Assembly: GCA_027924645.1 (NCBI GenBank)
Contig: BSBN01000252.1
Location: forward strand, 1,860,001-1,924,000
Origin: Cunninghamia lanceolata
Lineage: Eukaryota > Streptophyta > Pinopsida > Cupressales > Cupressaceae
Direction: 5' to 3'
DNA: 64,000 bases
A model generated the notes under the pieces. The model had not been told where the DNA came from. It made no database searches and was given only the letters and a program-made list of their open reading frames with translations. Position numbers and translations under genes: made by a program. Below are positions 30,828-43,390 of the stretch, piece by piece (the first letter of the stretch is position 1; every line of letters begins with the position of its first letter).

Positions 30828-31482
30828 TTAGAATATTCCATCACACCTAGGAATGTTTAGTTTACGCATACAAGTGAAACATCAAGTCTATCTATAAAAT
30901 GTTATCTCAATTTCCATTAAATCCAAACTATTTGACTATGTCGACAATGAATGCATTCTTGCAAAATGCCTCATTTGTGTTTAGTGTAAGGGTGCCAATA
31001 ACCATATTTTTTGTTCTCCACCTCATGGGATCGAACTAATAGTGTAAAATGTTGGGGTGGATGGATGGATGCTAGTGGAAGTCTCATTTCATTTCCCAAA
31101 TGTCTTGATCCTTCTAAGCTACATTGGACTAAGAAAGCCTCTTAAGATCCCTAAGAGCAAAAAAATGTCAAAATTTGACACAGTGATTCTTAGAATCTGC
31201 ATGGGAACCTATTAATGTTTTGTTTACACATACAAGTGGATATCAAGTCTATCTACAATAGCCTATCTCAGTTTCCATCAACTCTGAACCATTTGATCAT
31301 GCCAATAATGAATGCATTCTTGCAAAATGCCTCATTTACGTTCAGTGTAAGGGTGTCAATAGCCATATTTTTTATTCTTCACCTTGTGGGACTGAAATGA
31401 TCATTCCAGCACATCGGGGTGGGTAGGTGAATGCTATTGGAGGCCATGTTTCCTTCCCCATGTGTTCCAATCCTTCTAGACT
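30828..31482 (+). repeat. ~360-bp satellite array, segment 2 (about 2 units)
   Basis: The satellite continues between the two insertions with the same landmarks (cacctaggaatg, caaaatgcctcatttg, tgtcttgatccttct near 31110, tgttccaatccttct near 31462). The next insertion interrupts a unit at AGACT (31478-31482), which is its target duplication. Confidence 0.85.
31478..31482. other. Target site duplication AGACT (left)
   Basis: AGACT lies directly before TGTTGTTC at 31483 and is repeated exactly at 37430-37434 after a CAACA end. The satellite unit continues across the site. Confidence 0.9.
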
Positions 31483-31739
31483 TGTTGTTCTCAAAATCAG
31501 CTACGCTCATTTTTGTAGATAACCCCTATGAAACTTGTCCGTTTCGTGATCTACACTCTAAGTTCGCAAATCGAGACAAGATTCTCTTGGTCCCATACGA
31601 AGTCGTATGGCATCCTAAACTAGTTTGCGACATTCCCTTGAATCGATTCCTCGAAATCTGTGCAAATCGATTAAGTCGTAAACTGACCAAAATATTAATT
31701 TTGATCATTTTTGGGTGTTAGTTAAATTTTGAAACTGTA

Positions 31740-32905
31740 TATGCAACGGCGGCAAAATTCACCGACTTTGCATATCTTTTTGTTTGCTTGTGTTATGTCG
31801 GTAATTTTTGCCGCTTTTACATAGTTTTTGTTTACACATGCCTGAGTGGCACTTTTTGCCGCCGTTACATATTCTCCTTTGAAAGCAAACGCATAAGTGA
31901 CACTTTTTGCCACCGTTGTGTTAATGATTAGCACATGTCATGTCGGCAGAAATTGTCGCCTGAGCAAGATCTTCAAGATCTCAAACCTCAGTGGCATTAA
32001 TGGCCACTCATGTTAAGCATTAAGAGCTTGTTCTTGACCTTTTTAATGTGTAATCTCATTGTTTTTCATCATTTTTTTTTTCAAAGCTTCCTAGTCGATT
32101 CTTGAACCCTCCTCAAACTGCTCGACCGTGGTGACCTTAGATTCAAATGGATTTCGAATCGCCACCGTCACGCTTAGGGTTTCAATCTTTTGACAGGTAA
32201 GTCGTTAAACCGTTTTCAATTTCTAGGGCTTCGTTAACTTGATTGTTCAGTAGTTTTATTATTTTGAATTTGTCAAAAACCTTTGTAATACGTTATGTTT
32301 TTGATTGATATTATCGTTTTTGCTTGATCTTTTATATTGAATCCTTGTTCTTCAATATACTTGTGCCCTAGATTGTAAACTAGTGAGTCGAAACGGCAAA
32401 AATTGCCAGCCAATACTTGTGCCCTAGGTTTTAAGTTGATATGTGTCGTCTGTGGTTTGTCCGGACCAAACACCAAAACCATCTTTCAATGTTTTCAACG
32501 TCGGTGATAATAGCCGCTTGAAATCTTTCCTTACGCTTGTAGGCGAATGCGAAGTCGGCGGAATCCGCCGCTTTTGCATTTGAAGATGTATCCAATTGCA
32601 AGTGTATGGGCGGCGAAATTTTCCACCCTTACACGAAGAAAACCTTCAAATACCCACATGCATCGTCGGCATAATATGCCGCCAATACACTTACAATTCT
32701 CCCATCACATGCAGTGTCAGCATTTTGTGCCGCTAAAACATCATGCACTTGCAATTCTTCAAAGAACATGTCAAAGCGGTAAATTTTGCCACTGATACAA
32801 ATGTATTTTCAAGCTACTTGCAGGGTCGGCAAATTTTGCCGCCCTGACACTTGCAAATTATCCCTTATATGTAAGGGCGGCAAATTTTGCTGCCCATGCA
32901 CACAT
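31740..32905. promoter_or_regulatory. U3 array of GGC-AAATTT-GCC palindromes (solo LTR)
   Basis: At least 13 imperfect palindromes of the form (G)TCGGCAAATTTTGCCGCC occur. The best are near 32823 (gtcggcaaattttgccgcc), 32876 (gcggcaaattttgctgcc), 32665 (gtcggcataatatgccgcc) and 32552 (gtcggcggaatccgccgc); others lie near 31747, 31796, 31850, 31895, 31942, 32394, 32503, 32609, 32715 and 32773. Spacing is about 45-55 bp in the denser parts, with loosely repeated spacers such as acacttgcaattct. The centre varies while the GGC/GCC arms are kept, as expected for dimeric protein sites or hairpins. Confidence 0.65.
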
Positions 32906-33148
32906 TCTCTCAAATTTGTCTAACTCTGGGATATTTTCAAATTTTCTTTTCCAAGCCTGCTTTCCTCCATTTTTCAACCTGATCGCACTCTAGCCCTTTC
33001 AAGCGTATCTCCATAGTCGTGATCGTCGTCATGCAATTTTCCCATATTACCAGTATTTCCCCTAATTGCATGATCATGGCTTTTTGTTGCAGTTTCTTCC
33101 GCGGATCTTCTCTCTTCATCAACATCCTTCTGGTGATAGCTTTTTCAG

Positions 33149-36100
33149 ATGATTGAGTTGTCTCCAAAGAAGTTGAAGGAGATGAAGTATAAATATCAAG
33201 GTGTTTTCCCAATCACCTCGATTACTTCCAACGTCGATGATATTCGAGATACAGAGATTAGCCATGTGGACATGGCTGAATTTGTGGAAAGAACTAAGTC
33301 CAATAATCCTAGTTCTACAATGAAGAAGATTATTGATAGTAACATTCATCTGGTGTCATCTTTCCCGGTGGCAGCACATAAAATAGAGTTTGTTCTTCAG
33401 TGTGCTCAGTTTTACAACAGGGATACTAGGGAAGTGATGGATGCAAGTGGTAATGTGATAATCAGATTAGATCTTGAATTCATTGATAATGTTTTCATGT
33501 GCCCTCCTACTACGGAAGTGATAAAACTAGATTTTGTTGAAGCACAAAAAGAGTATGACAAAAATCTTGAGAAGGCAAAGAAGGTAATCAATACTAAATG
33601 GCTCAAGACTTCAAGGTCTAACTTGTCTAGGTGGCCACAGAGTTTTCCTAGAAGTGACTTTATAGAAGAAGTTGGTGATCTTATAACTCTTCTTAGCAGA
33701 ATAAGGGGATTGGCCTCTTCCTCACTTTTTCATGAGTGGATGTACCCTTTCATCAAGGTAATACTCCAAGGTAAACAAACAATCTTTTGGGGTGAGCAAA
33801 TCGGCATTGCTCTGCATGAGCAATTGACAAAGGTATCTACTACCTTAAAATTCTACATGACTTCTTACCTGGTGTATATAGCAGCCTCTATGAGAATCTT
33901 TCCAGGTCTAACATCAGAAGGAGATAGGAGGGTAATTCCTGTGTATCAATACTATTCTCAATTGACATTGAAGGGTTCTATTCACCATTTCAGGAGGGTG
34001 AATGATGCTTTCTTTGCAGCGTTCTTGTGTCTTTTTGACCCTTAGCTAGAACAAAGAAGAGTATCAGATGAGGTTTGGTCAGTGGTAAATGATTTTGGAT
34101 GCATGTTCTTACAATTTCCTTCTTTCTCATATCTAAGGGTTGGCTTTTTCCAAGGTCATCCCTATATGTTGCCAAGGTTTCCCTCAGACAAACTTGTCTT
34201 AATGGAATTATGTAGACAAATGATTGTCATGCATAATAAACAAATGGAGCTCAAGAAGCCAGGTTTCAGGTTTCCAGTTGAAATTGGTAGGTTTTCAGTA
34301 TTAACTGCTGCAAAGGCTAGAGCCGTGGAAACTGAGATGCAGCTTGTAACCATGAAGCAATTCAAGAGAAGGCCAAAGTTTGACTACAGGGTCGTGAAAG
34401 ACAAAATCAAGAGGAAAACCCAGTTCCATGAACCTATGGTCGAAGATGTCTGGGTGGATTTGAGAACAGAAGAAGATATCAGAAAATTAGATTATAGCAA
34501 GTTGTCTCTGGAGCAGATTGAATATCTAGGACTTGCTGATATTCCTGAAGACCTAGTGGATGATGGAGAATTGATTGATGACGGATATAACACTAAATAG
34601 GTTGCAGCTCTCCTCTCCCTCCAATCCAATGGTCTCAAAAAGAGTTGACCTCTCTGAGGAAAAGATTTGAACCCATATTGGCTAACACCAATAACTGGCT
34701 AGCAGATAAAGGAATTGCTTTGAAAGAATTCCTTACAGGATCAGAGACAGAGATCCAAGAGCAAATAGGTAAAAAGGTGGAGAACAGGATGAAGAACAAG
34801 AGTGATGTTCCCTCTTCTTCCAAGCCACATAAGCCCAGAATCAAATTTGTGACGAAGAAGTCAAAGGCTATGGAGAAAGAGTCTGAAATAGAAGATATGG
34901 AAGTTGAGAAATAGAACACTGAAGAACCAGCCACTAAGGAAATGGAGGTTGAAGACAGACCTACAGATCAACAAGAAGAGGAAGCTTTGTCCCTGCAGGA
35001 GAATGTACAACAAGAAACTAGAGTCTCTTCTCCTTTTCCAGACACACCTGTTTCAATTCCTTTGTCTATTTCCCCCATTGATATCCCCTCTTCTGAATCT
35101 CCCTCCCCTTCCAAAATAATTTTTGACAATCCTCAAAATACTTTTGAAGATGTTCTCCATTCCTCGGAGTCTATTCCTAGCTTGTCTTCTTCATCTTTTG
35201 ATATTGGGGATACTTCCATATTTGATCACTTTGTAATGAATACTGAACATGTTTCCAATGTAAATGTAACAGGTGCAGTTTTTACTAATACTCCACCTAT
35301 TGTTTCCATTACCAATGCAAGTGCAGTTCCGGTGACACCAACAATGGGAATAGATCCTAATGTGAGTACTTCTATGCTTCCACCATGGTTGTCAGCTTAT
35401 ACACCGAAAAGGAAGAAACAAGCCATCTCCCCAGATGACTTTGACTTTAGTAAGCTGGTGCCTGTGAAAGCCAAGACCCCGAAGAAGCTGAAGATTCTTT
35501 CGAGAATGCTTGGGGACAAGGGACACAAATTTTTGGAGATTGCAAGACCTCCGCGGATGCAACCATGGAAAATTTTAGTATGAATGATTATTCTATCTCC
35601 AGGGTTGAGTTAGGCAAAATAACTCACGAAAGTGCAATGACTGACATGCAGTCAACCATGGACATTCTGATTAAGAAATTTGACAAAGAGAAAGAAATGA
35701 AAGATCATTACAAGGCAATGGTTGAACAGTTGACTGCAGTGGTGAGGAAAATCACTTTGAATTCAGAGTCAGTGACTCCCGAGGCTGTTTATGGAGAAGA
35801 CCCTATTATCCAGAAAGTAGAAAAGACTCACCTCAAGGGAAGAGTACTTGAAGAATATCTGGAAAGGATGCGCACCCAAGGAATCTCTCTACTTATAGAA
35901 CTATCTGAGAAGACAGACAAAATGGAAAAAATAAGAGCAGAACTTGATGATCTGATTGATGTTATTTCTCAAGATATCGAGCACATAGAAAAGAATCATG
36001 ATAAGTGGGTGGAAATGAGAAAGATGAAAATAAGCGCTCTGATATCAATTAGCGTCATTCCAAATAGAGATTCATATACAGAAACCAAAGAGGCATTGAC

Positions 36101-36524
36101 ATATCGGAGCTGTGTACTGAAAGATTTGATCAATGACCTGGAAGCAGCAAGGAAACTAAGTGAACAGAGTGATGTTAGTCTTTTGCATAAATTAGAGGAG
36201 TTGCTGTGCAAACTTGTGTCACAGGATAACCAATTTCTCCCTGCAGAAGAGATGATTCAAGAATTTGAAAATATGTTCTAGAAAGAGTTCGAGGACAAAA
36301 CATTTTCAATGGCCTCTGTGGACAATATTCTTGACAATTAGTTAACCTTGGATAATCTGAAGACCAAGTTAACTAGTCATGCAAAATCAGTCACCACTGT
36401 CAGAGATGCCATCGTAAGAGCCAGGATGATTTTCAAGAACACAGTTAGTCCAGACAGTATTGGGATGCAAGCAGCTTTCACCATGTATGATTGCTATATG
36501 AAGAAAGATGACAATACAAGTTGA
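33149..36524 (+). pseudogene. LTR-ORF family member B (five TAG stops, two frameshifts)
   Basis: Four open pieces in sequence form one former ORF of roughly 1,125 codons starting at the ATG at 33149. Homology to the intact 994-residue protein is clear in several blocks in the same order: ASGNVIIRL against PQGKPIIHL, LRVGFFQGHPYMLP against IRVYGFEDAPFILP, and an ELCRQM motif against EIIRQM. The first piece runs to TAG at 34043, and translation past it continues the homology. Further lesions are TAG at 34598, a frameshift near 34640, TAG at 34912, a frameshift near 35570, and TAGs at 36279 and 36339; the frame ends at TGA 36522. The middle (34.6-35.5 kb) is Pro/Ser/Glu-rich, like the acidic linker of the intact copy, and the C-terminal part is helical. 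Non-functional here. Confidence 0.8.
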
Positions 36525-36710
36525 AACAATTTTTCCCTTAGTTTATTTTCTACTTTTCAGATGTACTTTTGAAACAATTTTAGACATATTTACTTGTACT
36601 TTTTCCATATGTAATTACATGTAAAAACATAGGAAGTCCCAAATCAAAAAGGACTCCTTTGTTGAATAAGTCATAGTTTTTCTTTTCCTATTTTTGCTCT
36701 TAGTTCCTCT

Positions 36711-36718
36711 TATAAATA
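36711..36718 (+). promoter_or_regulatory. Probable TATA box of the solo LTR
   Basis: TATAAATA followed by aaggggaccccc lies 187 bp after the end of the decayed ORF. It is placed like the TATA box of the other LTR and would start transcription near 36745, leaving about 0.68 kb of R/U5. Inferred from sequence and position only. Confidence 0.55.
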
Positions 36719-37429
36719 AAGGGGACCCCCATTGTAAATATCATCTTTTAGTTATTGAAGCAAAACTCTGCCAAATTGAAGAGCATTTTGAGACTTTGTG
36801 TTCAAATTGTAAATCAAATTTTATCAAGTGAATAAGAAAGCAAGTGATCATTTAATCTTTGTGTTGGTATATATTGTGGTGTATTGGAGATTGTTCTTAT
36901 GTCCTTTTCCTAATACTATCTTATCTATTTGATCAAATTGTAGTGTGAGTGAGAATAATCTGGGAGATGTCCTAAAGTTGATTGTGGAGACTTTGTGTTA
37001 CAATAATTATCTTTAGTTTGTGATTTTATGTTTTAAAGTAAAAGATACTAGAAAGGCTTTGAACTACTATTATCTTTTGTGATCATATATTTTGTCGTAG
37101 TTTTCGGTGAAGACTTTGGGCTGCACCTCATTCTACTTGGTTCTAAGTTATAAATTAGTAAAAGAAGCAATGATAGACTTTGTGCTCTCATGGGTTTCTT
37201 GGTTATTCAATTTGTATCAAGAAAGTGCTATTTCATTTTGTAAACATTATTTCTGAAAAAAGAGAAATGGATGATATGGTCTCACCCTGAATTAATATTT
37301 AGTTTAAATAAGTTTGTGATAGTTGATAGGGAACCTCCCCTTGCTGAGAGGAGAGATTTATCTCATTACACTGTGGTCGATATAACCATTTTGCCTTCAG
37401 TTAGTTGAAGACAAAATATTCACCCAACA

Positions 37430-37434
37430 AGACT
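37430..37434. other. Target site duplication AGACT (right)
   Basis: An exact copy of 31478-31482 immediately after the CAACA end of the solo LTR. Confidence 0.9.
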
Positions 37435-37835
37435 ACATAGAACTGAGAAAATCTCGTAAGAGCCTTAAGAGCAAAAAGGTGTCAATCTTGATGTAGTGAT
37501 TCTCAAAATCTGTGGCACCTGGGAATGTTTTGTTCACAACTAAAAGTAGATGCTAGGTTCATCTACAATAGCCTATCTTGGTTTCTATTAACTCCAAACC
37601 ATTTTGACCATGCTAACAATGAATGCATTCTTGCAAAATGCCTCATTTGTGTTCAGTGTAAGGGTACCAAGAGCCATATTTTTTGTTCTACATCTCATGG
37701 GACCATACCGACCATGTTAATAAATTGGGGTGGGTGGATGAATTCTAGAGGAGGCCTCATTTCATTCCTTGAGTGTCCTGATCCTTCTAGGCTACATCAA
37801 ACCTAGAAAGTCTCTTAAGAGGCCTAAGAGAAAAA
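37435..37835 (+). repeat. ~360-bp satellite array, segment 3 (last unit)
   Basis: The satellite resumes with the expected landmarks (taagagccttaagagcaaaa, gtggcacctgggaatg, caaaatgcctcatttg, tgtcctgatccttct near 37770) and stops shortly after aagtctcttaagaggcctaag. Without the two insertions the array is about 2.6 kb, or seven to eight units. Confidence 0.8.
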
Positions 37836-39200
37836 AGGTTGGAGAGTGAATGGGTAGCCACTGATGCAAACCAAGGATAGTCTGATCCCCTAGAGGACTA
37901 CCACTAAGTCTAAGGGTTGTCATCATTAAGTTTAAATCCATGTCATATGTTTTAGAGGATAGTTGTCTCAACCTAAACACTATCATCAACCTCTTCAACT
38001 ATAATGAACAAGATTCTATCATCAAGTCTTCAAAAATATAGTTATCAAGGTCCTAATAACACTTATTTCACTATCACAAATAGTACTATTGCATAAAATG
38101 ATAGTTAAGTTAGACAAAAGATGCCCATATATCTATGAGGATAGTCATATCCTTAAATATAAGAGTTGTGAATATATGATAGAAGATTGCCAAGATGAAC
38201 ATTATAATATATTATCACCAAAGACAAAAGTTGTTATATGATATGTCACCTATTATGGAGGATAATAAACATTCAAGGATAGCCATATAAGGATCAGTAA
38301 CAATCTAGGGATAGTCAATATACCAAGTAGGTAGTTAACATGCTATAGAATATTATCATGCCAAAATGGCTATCATAAATATAGTCTAAATCATGCATAA
38401 ACTAAGAAAGCACTATCGTGGATAAAGTATTTGGATTAGGGCATGACAAATACACCTTGACTCTCATAAACACTAAGATGCAGTGTATGGTGAATTGCAA
38501 TGAATTGGTATATGGATCATGAAAGTCATAGAAGTGAACTTGCCACAAGGCTACAAGAGCTATCATGGAGACTTAAGGGTTATATCATCATTAAAATATC
38601 AACACAAGAAGACTATTATAAACATCAAATAGTTAGTCATGTAGAGTAAGAAGACTATCATGTCATACAATCTTAGTCACTTATCATGTAGGATCTCATA
38701 CAAGAGAGAACATAATCAACCCATAAGGGTTGTCACTTACATCTCATAGGCAATCAAAGTCTGTCATATAAAAAAAACTTGTCATAAGTATAAATTAATG
38801 GTCAATCATACATAAACAAAAAGGATTTTCTTGACTAGAAAGGTCAGCCATATATCAAGAATAGGTAGTCCAATTTCAAAAGGATAGTGAAAAGTCCTTA
38901 AGACCACATATAAAAAGATGCCAATATAAGAAGAGTTGTCTTACAAAAGGGGAATACTATCATTAAAACATGAGGGGTACATTGATTAGGGTTGTCTAAT
39001 AACAATCTTAATTTTGAAGTGAGCGTTAAAACTATTTAAGATAATCTAAGTTTGAAGTGAGCATTAAAACCATTTAAAACATTTATGATCACTCCCAACA
39101 ATGAGTTTAATCTTAAGCCTTATTATTCAAACCACTCAAATAATTTGAACCATTTAAATCATCAATTTACAGATAAAATATATATTGATCTCAATAAGGC
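37836..39200. repeat. Degenerate short-repeat DNA built on an 'aggatagtca' phrase
   Basis: Phrases such as aaggatagtc, gaggatagt(t/c), aggatagccatat and agggttgtcatca recur irregularly every 30-60 bp. No coding potential is seen. It looks like a strongly diverged minisatellite or the decayed inside of an old repeat. Confidence 0.45.
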
Positions 39201-40674
39201 CATTAAGGTATACATAATGTCATGAAAATGCCATATAGTGTCATAAGGCCTACAATGCCATATAGGGATATGATGAATGTATAAACAAAGTCATACCGAC
39301 ATACAATGATATACATTAGTAAAACATAAATGTATGCATACAAAGTCATATACCTGTACAATGATGTAGACTGACAAAGTACAAAGGTACACCTACATGT
39401 CGTGAATACATATAACAAAATGTCCAAACATAGAAACTATCGAGTGTTATGGAGCAATCAATGACTCTTGTTATGACGGGTTGATGGAGAACCAATATCA
39501 TAATTGACAACTCTCCTCCACCAACTGTACCTTCTCTAAAAACTTTTTTGTATCTCCACCTATTATGATGAAGGGGGTAAATCACAAAACACACAGCAAT
39601 AGAAATTAAACACAGAAAATAGAATTTTCTTTTATTGATTTGGGCAACTCATTACATTACAGAAGCTCAATTACAATAAGAGGAATCAATCCTTCACAGG
39701 CTGCAACACACTACAGCTACCATCACTAGGATCTAGAATCTTCTGCCTTCTGTAACCCCTAAATCAGCTAGGGTTTCTATTTTCCCACCTATTCTTGACT
39801 CTACACTTTCCCCCTTAACTCTACTATTGCCTAGGGTTCCTAAAAATGGTTATTAATAGCCTTTTTGGCAGCCAACAACCTAATTTCAAAATTTGCATCT
39901 CCCTCCAAAAATAGGTCAACTTCCAGGAGCCATAACGTTTGATCTGGGTGTCTGATTGACGAACCGTTTTATGCGTCGGAAAGCTCGCGGAGTACTCTAC
40001 GTGTTAAGAACCTGCTCTTCTAGTTCCAGACATTTTCAGGCCCGTATGGGGCAGTTTAGTGCCTCAAACCTGAGTTTGAATAATTTTCAGGCATTTTTCA
40101 GAAAATAAAAATTTTAATATCTTTCAGCTTGGAAATGATCTTTGCGTGATTCCTTCACCAAAGGTCTTATATTTCAGTTATGTAACTTCCTGTAAATTTT
40201 CACTTCAATCTGTGCCAAAATGCAAACTTTCTAAAAATAGTAGGTTACTATTTTTAGCAGTTTGGAAAAACTGTAAGTTCTACAACATTATTCAAGTGAT
40301 TATGGAACCAAAACCACAAATTTTGAAAAGAAATGGAAAGAACATCAACAATTTTGAAACACATCTTTTTTTGGGTGATTCAAGATTGCCCTTACACCAC
40401 TAGATGCTCCTGCATCATATTAATACAATTAAACAATATACACATTAATATAGAAAACATGAAATATAGGATGACATAAGTAAATAATCACTTATCGCAA
40501 GCTGACGATCCTCCTTAATCATTCGCGCGTCAATTTTTTTTTGAAGAATAACATTTCTAAGTCAACTTCAAATCATCATATCTCCCTCAATACTAATTCA
40601 AATCTTTAATGTGACCACTTTCTATAAAACTCTTGAAGTGCTCTTTCCAATGAATCCAAAATCTCTCTATTTGA

Positions 40675-40676
<2 letters not shown>
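39201..40676. other. Unassigned sequence
   Basis: AT-rich with chance ORFs only. The part at 39480-40400 (tagggtttct, gggcaactcattacattac) has the feel of old LTR or UTR-like sequence, but no termini, coding domain or RNA gene can be supported. Confidence 0.4.

Positions 40677-40734
<58 letters not shown>
40677..40734. repeat. (GT)n microsatellite
   Basis: About 28 perfect GT units run directly into taatgccccgtcat. A similar terminus-like sequence in the opposite orientation borders the other large microsatellite at 45471. Confidence 0.95.
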
Positions 40735-40737
<3 letters not shown>

Positions 40738-43390
40738 GCCCCGTCATGCAACCCTAGAGAGTTAGGTTAAAAAACAAAATAAAAATATTTAAAAAAAAAA
40801 GTAAAAGTATTGATCACCAGATAAAACAACTAATTACAACAATTTAACCATTTAACCAACTAACATCTCTAGGGAACATAACCGCATTATGAAAATTTAA
40901 ACATAGATCAATAACAACATAATTCATCATAAGTGTCCACTAACAAAATTTGGTACATTAAGGAAAACGTACATCACTTCTTCAATAATGTTTATAAGTA
41001 CAAAGAAGATCATGATACTTCATATCATAAATACAAGGCTTCCTTTTCAGTTTACATCAAATTACATAGATACACAAATATGGATCCAACCGGTACAATG
41101 CATGTCTTCAGATATAGAATTGGAACTATTAGTTACAAAACATGAACCGAGATGCCAAAGGACCAATGGATTAAGCTCTTCCACCCGACCATGTGGAACC
41201 CTGAGGTCCACCCCCCGAGCTAGGAGATAACAATGAAGTTCCCTGACAAAAGCAAGAACAAAAGACCAAATGCAAACAAGACTACCCTGGGTTCACAACT
41301 CAGACATGACTGGACTCCACAATCAAACATCCAGAGGCAAGGGAACACAAGAACAGGGAAAGCTAAAATGTAGTAGGTAGGAGTGTCATCACATGGTTCT
41401 TCATGGGTTACCCTGACAGTCACTCTCTAGACATTGGCCCCCATCTATGGTTACCCTGACAGTCTCTCTCTAGACACCGGCCCCATAGGTCACACATGCG
41501 GAAACTAAAACCCTCTCATCCCACCCTTAGCCTAAACTAGCACTATAGGTGTGGGGGAGGAATCCATTTATCTTGCTTAGTGTGAGAAGTCTACCCTTTC
41601 CCCCTAGGTTAATTATTAGGTTTTCACTTGCTTAACACTTCCAATGGGTTACCTAGACAACCACTTTGGGCACCGGCTCCACATTGGAAGCCACTCCCCT
41701 ACCTGCACCTAGTTGTCCCATCCCAAACAATTACATCACAAGGGCAAAACACAAGTGCAACACAAGACATACCTCCTAGTATTATCTTATCAAAATTTAG
41801 TTCATTGTTTTGCACCATCACCATACAACATAGTAGTTATCCAAGACTCAAAGGAACCTCAAGTGTAAAATCAACACATCCTATCCACCATCCATCATGA
41901 CAGACCATCACTATAATTAGAGGTTTGCAAAAGTCCAAGACTCATTAAACAATATCTAATTTTCCTCTCTCCTCAATACAGGGTGACAGAAGCGAACATC
42001 AAGTCCCATATTACTTTCACCCATTTTCAAGAGTCATAAACAAAGCCTCTGGATAAATGACATAAATCAATGAAACACACGAAATAAAAAGACCAAAGTA
42101 ACCCTTGACTCAAACTCAAACACTAATAACTATCAATCACAATTACTCAATTTTAAATTTAACATAAATTTAAATCACAAAACAATAAATAAAGGTTCAT
42201 CGGTCTAAGTATGTTATTCCTCTATTTAGTTAAGACCTTAAACCAATTTGGTTCAATATGACCCTATCAAATTATTATGCATATTAAACTATCCTAAGAT
42301 TCACACTGTTTTCAGAACCTAAAATAATTATTTTGCTTATGCCAATACTATCCATCAATTAAACTCTCTAATTCGTACATTGCGATCTCTATTCAAGGAG
42401 TATAATTATTAAATATCTAATGTTGAACTAATCTTGACTAAAATAAGTTTTCTTGTATTAAATATACTAAGTAGCTTTATTTAATATTTATCTAACTACA
42501 TTGAGGATTGCTAATCTGTATATATATAACTATCTAATTTTACTAAAAATAATGCATTGAATAGCATTATGATCTAACCATAATTATCAACTCACTAAGC
42601 ACCAAATCTATTAAATGAAAGACTAAAGCAATTTCTAAATATAAAACTCTTAAAACTGCTGTCAAAACTGAAGGAAAACGTAGCCTAGCTATCAGCATGA
42701 AGTTAAAAAATAGCATAATACTAATCTTGTGTGATAGTAACAATTTAAGACTGTGATTAAGAAACTAGATTAATGGCTTAGAAAGGTCATAATTCAGGCA
42801 TCCATTTGAAGAACTTTTGTTCTGGGTAGCCATACGATGTTCAGTGTGGCTAAAGGTGCCCAATAGAGATTTTTGTTTGATGCAAGAAGCCCATCGACTC
42901 AAGGAGGCCGATTGGCTTGCTAGAGACTCTGAGCAAGGAGAAAGAAATTCATTCCTACATCTATAGCTAGGTGAAAAGGATGTAATTTAAATATTGTATT
43001 ATTGAAAACGATTTGGAAATATGAGCAAGGTAAACAATTCAGTCTTATCATGATTTTCTGGTATCTAAATTTCTTATGAGGTTCTAGACTAGCTCAGCCA
43101 TATGGCAACACCCAAGAACAATGGGAGTAAGCATTGATTCAAGGATAAATGAGTTATTTCAAAAAAGAGCGAATCATAAGCATTTCTTAGAAGCAACTCT
43201 AGACTCAGGTAAATTTTTTTTTCAGATGATGCTTATTGATGAAAGTTGCAGAAGATAGATTTAATCTGCCCAGCAAAAAGGTTACTATTGGCAATGGACA
43301 AAACGTTTCATTTGTTTTCTTCACAAAGAATACGACGGGAAATGTGGACATTGTAAATCATTTGATGAGTTAGACATTTTAATGAACTTA
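40735..43390. other. Unassigned repeat-like sequence, including three short degenerate repeats
   Basis: Begins with a possible LTR end (TGTAATGCCCCGTCATG at 40732). Around 41400-41700 a phrase of about 60 bp (gggttaccctgacagtc ... ctctctagacaccggcccc) occurs twice, near 41405 and 41450, with a weaker third copy near 41645. No coding domain was recognised; short ORFs on both strands have no motif. Confidence 0.4.

Larger units (their letters stand above)
31483..37429 (+). mobile_element. Solo LTR (5.95 kb) of a related LTR-ORF family
   Basis: A single 5947-bp block begins TGTTG and ends CAACA, is flanked by exact AGACT duplications, and has no gag, pol, primer binding site or terminal direct repeat inside. 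These features fit a solo LTR left by recombination between two LTRs. Its plan matches the LTR of the complete element: a motif array (31740-32905), a decayed ORF homologous to the 994-residue protein (33149-36524), a TATA box (36711) and a tail of about 0.7 kb. Nucleotide similarity to the other LTR is not evident by eye, so it belongs to a distinct, older family. A non-autonomous single-block element is an alternative. Confidence 0.8.

Noticed and set aside
31740..32905. CRISPR-like reading of evenly spaced palindromes
   Set aside because: The repeats are imperfect, their spacers are related to each other, and the DNA is plant nuclear with no cas genes. A U3 motif array fits better.
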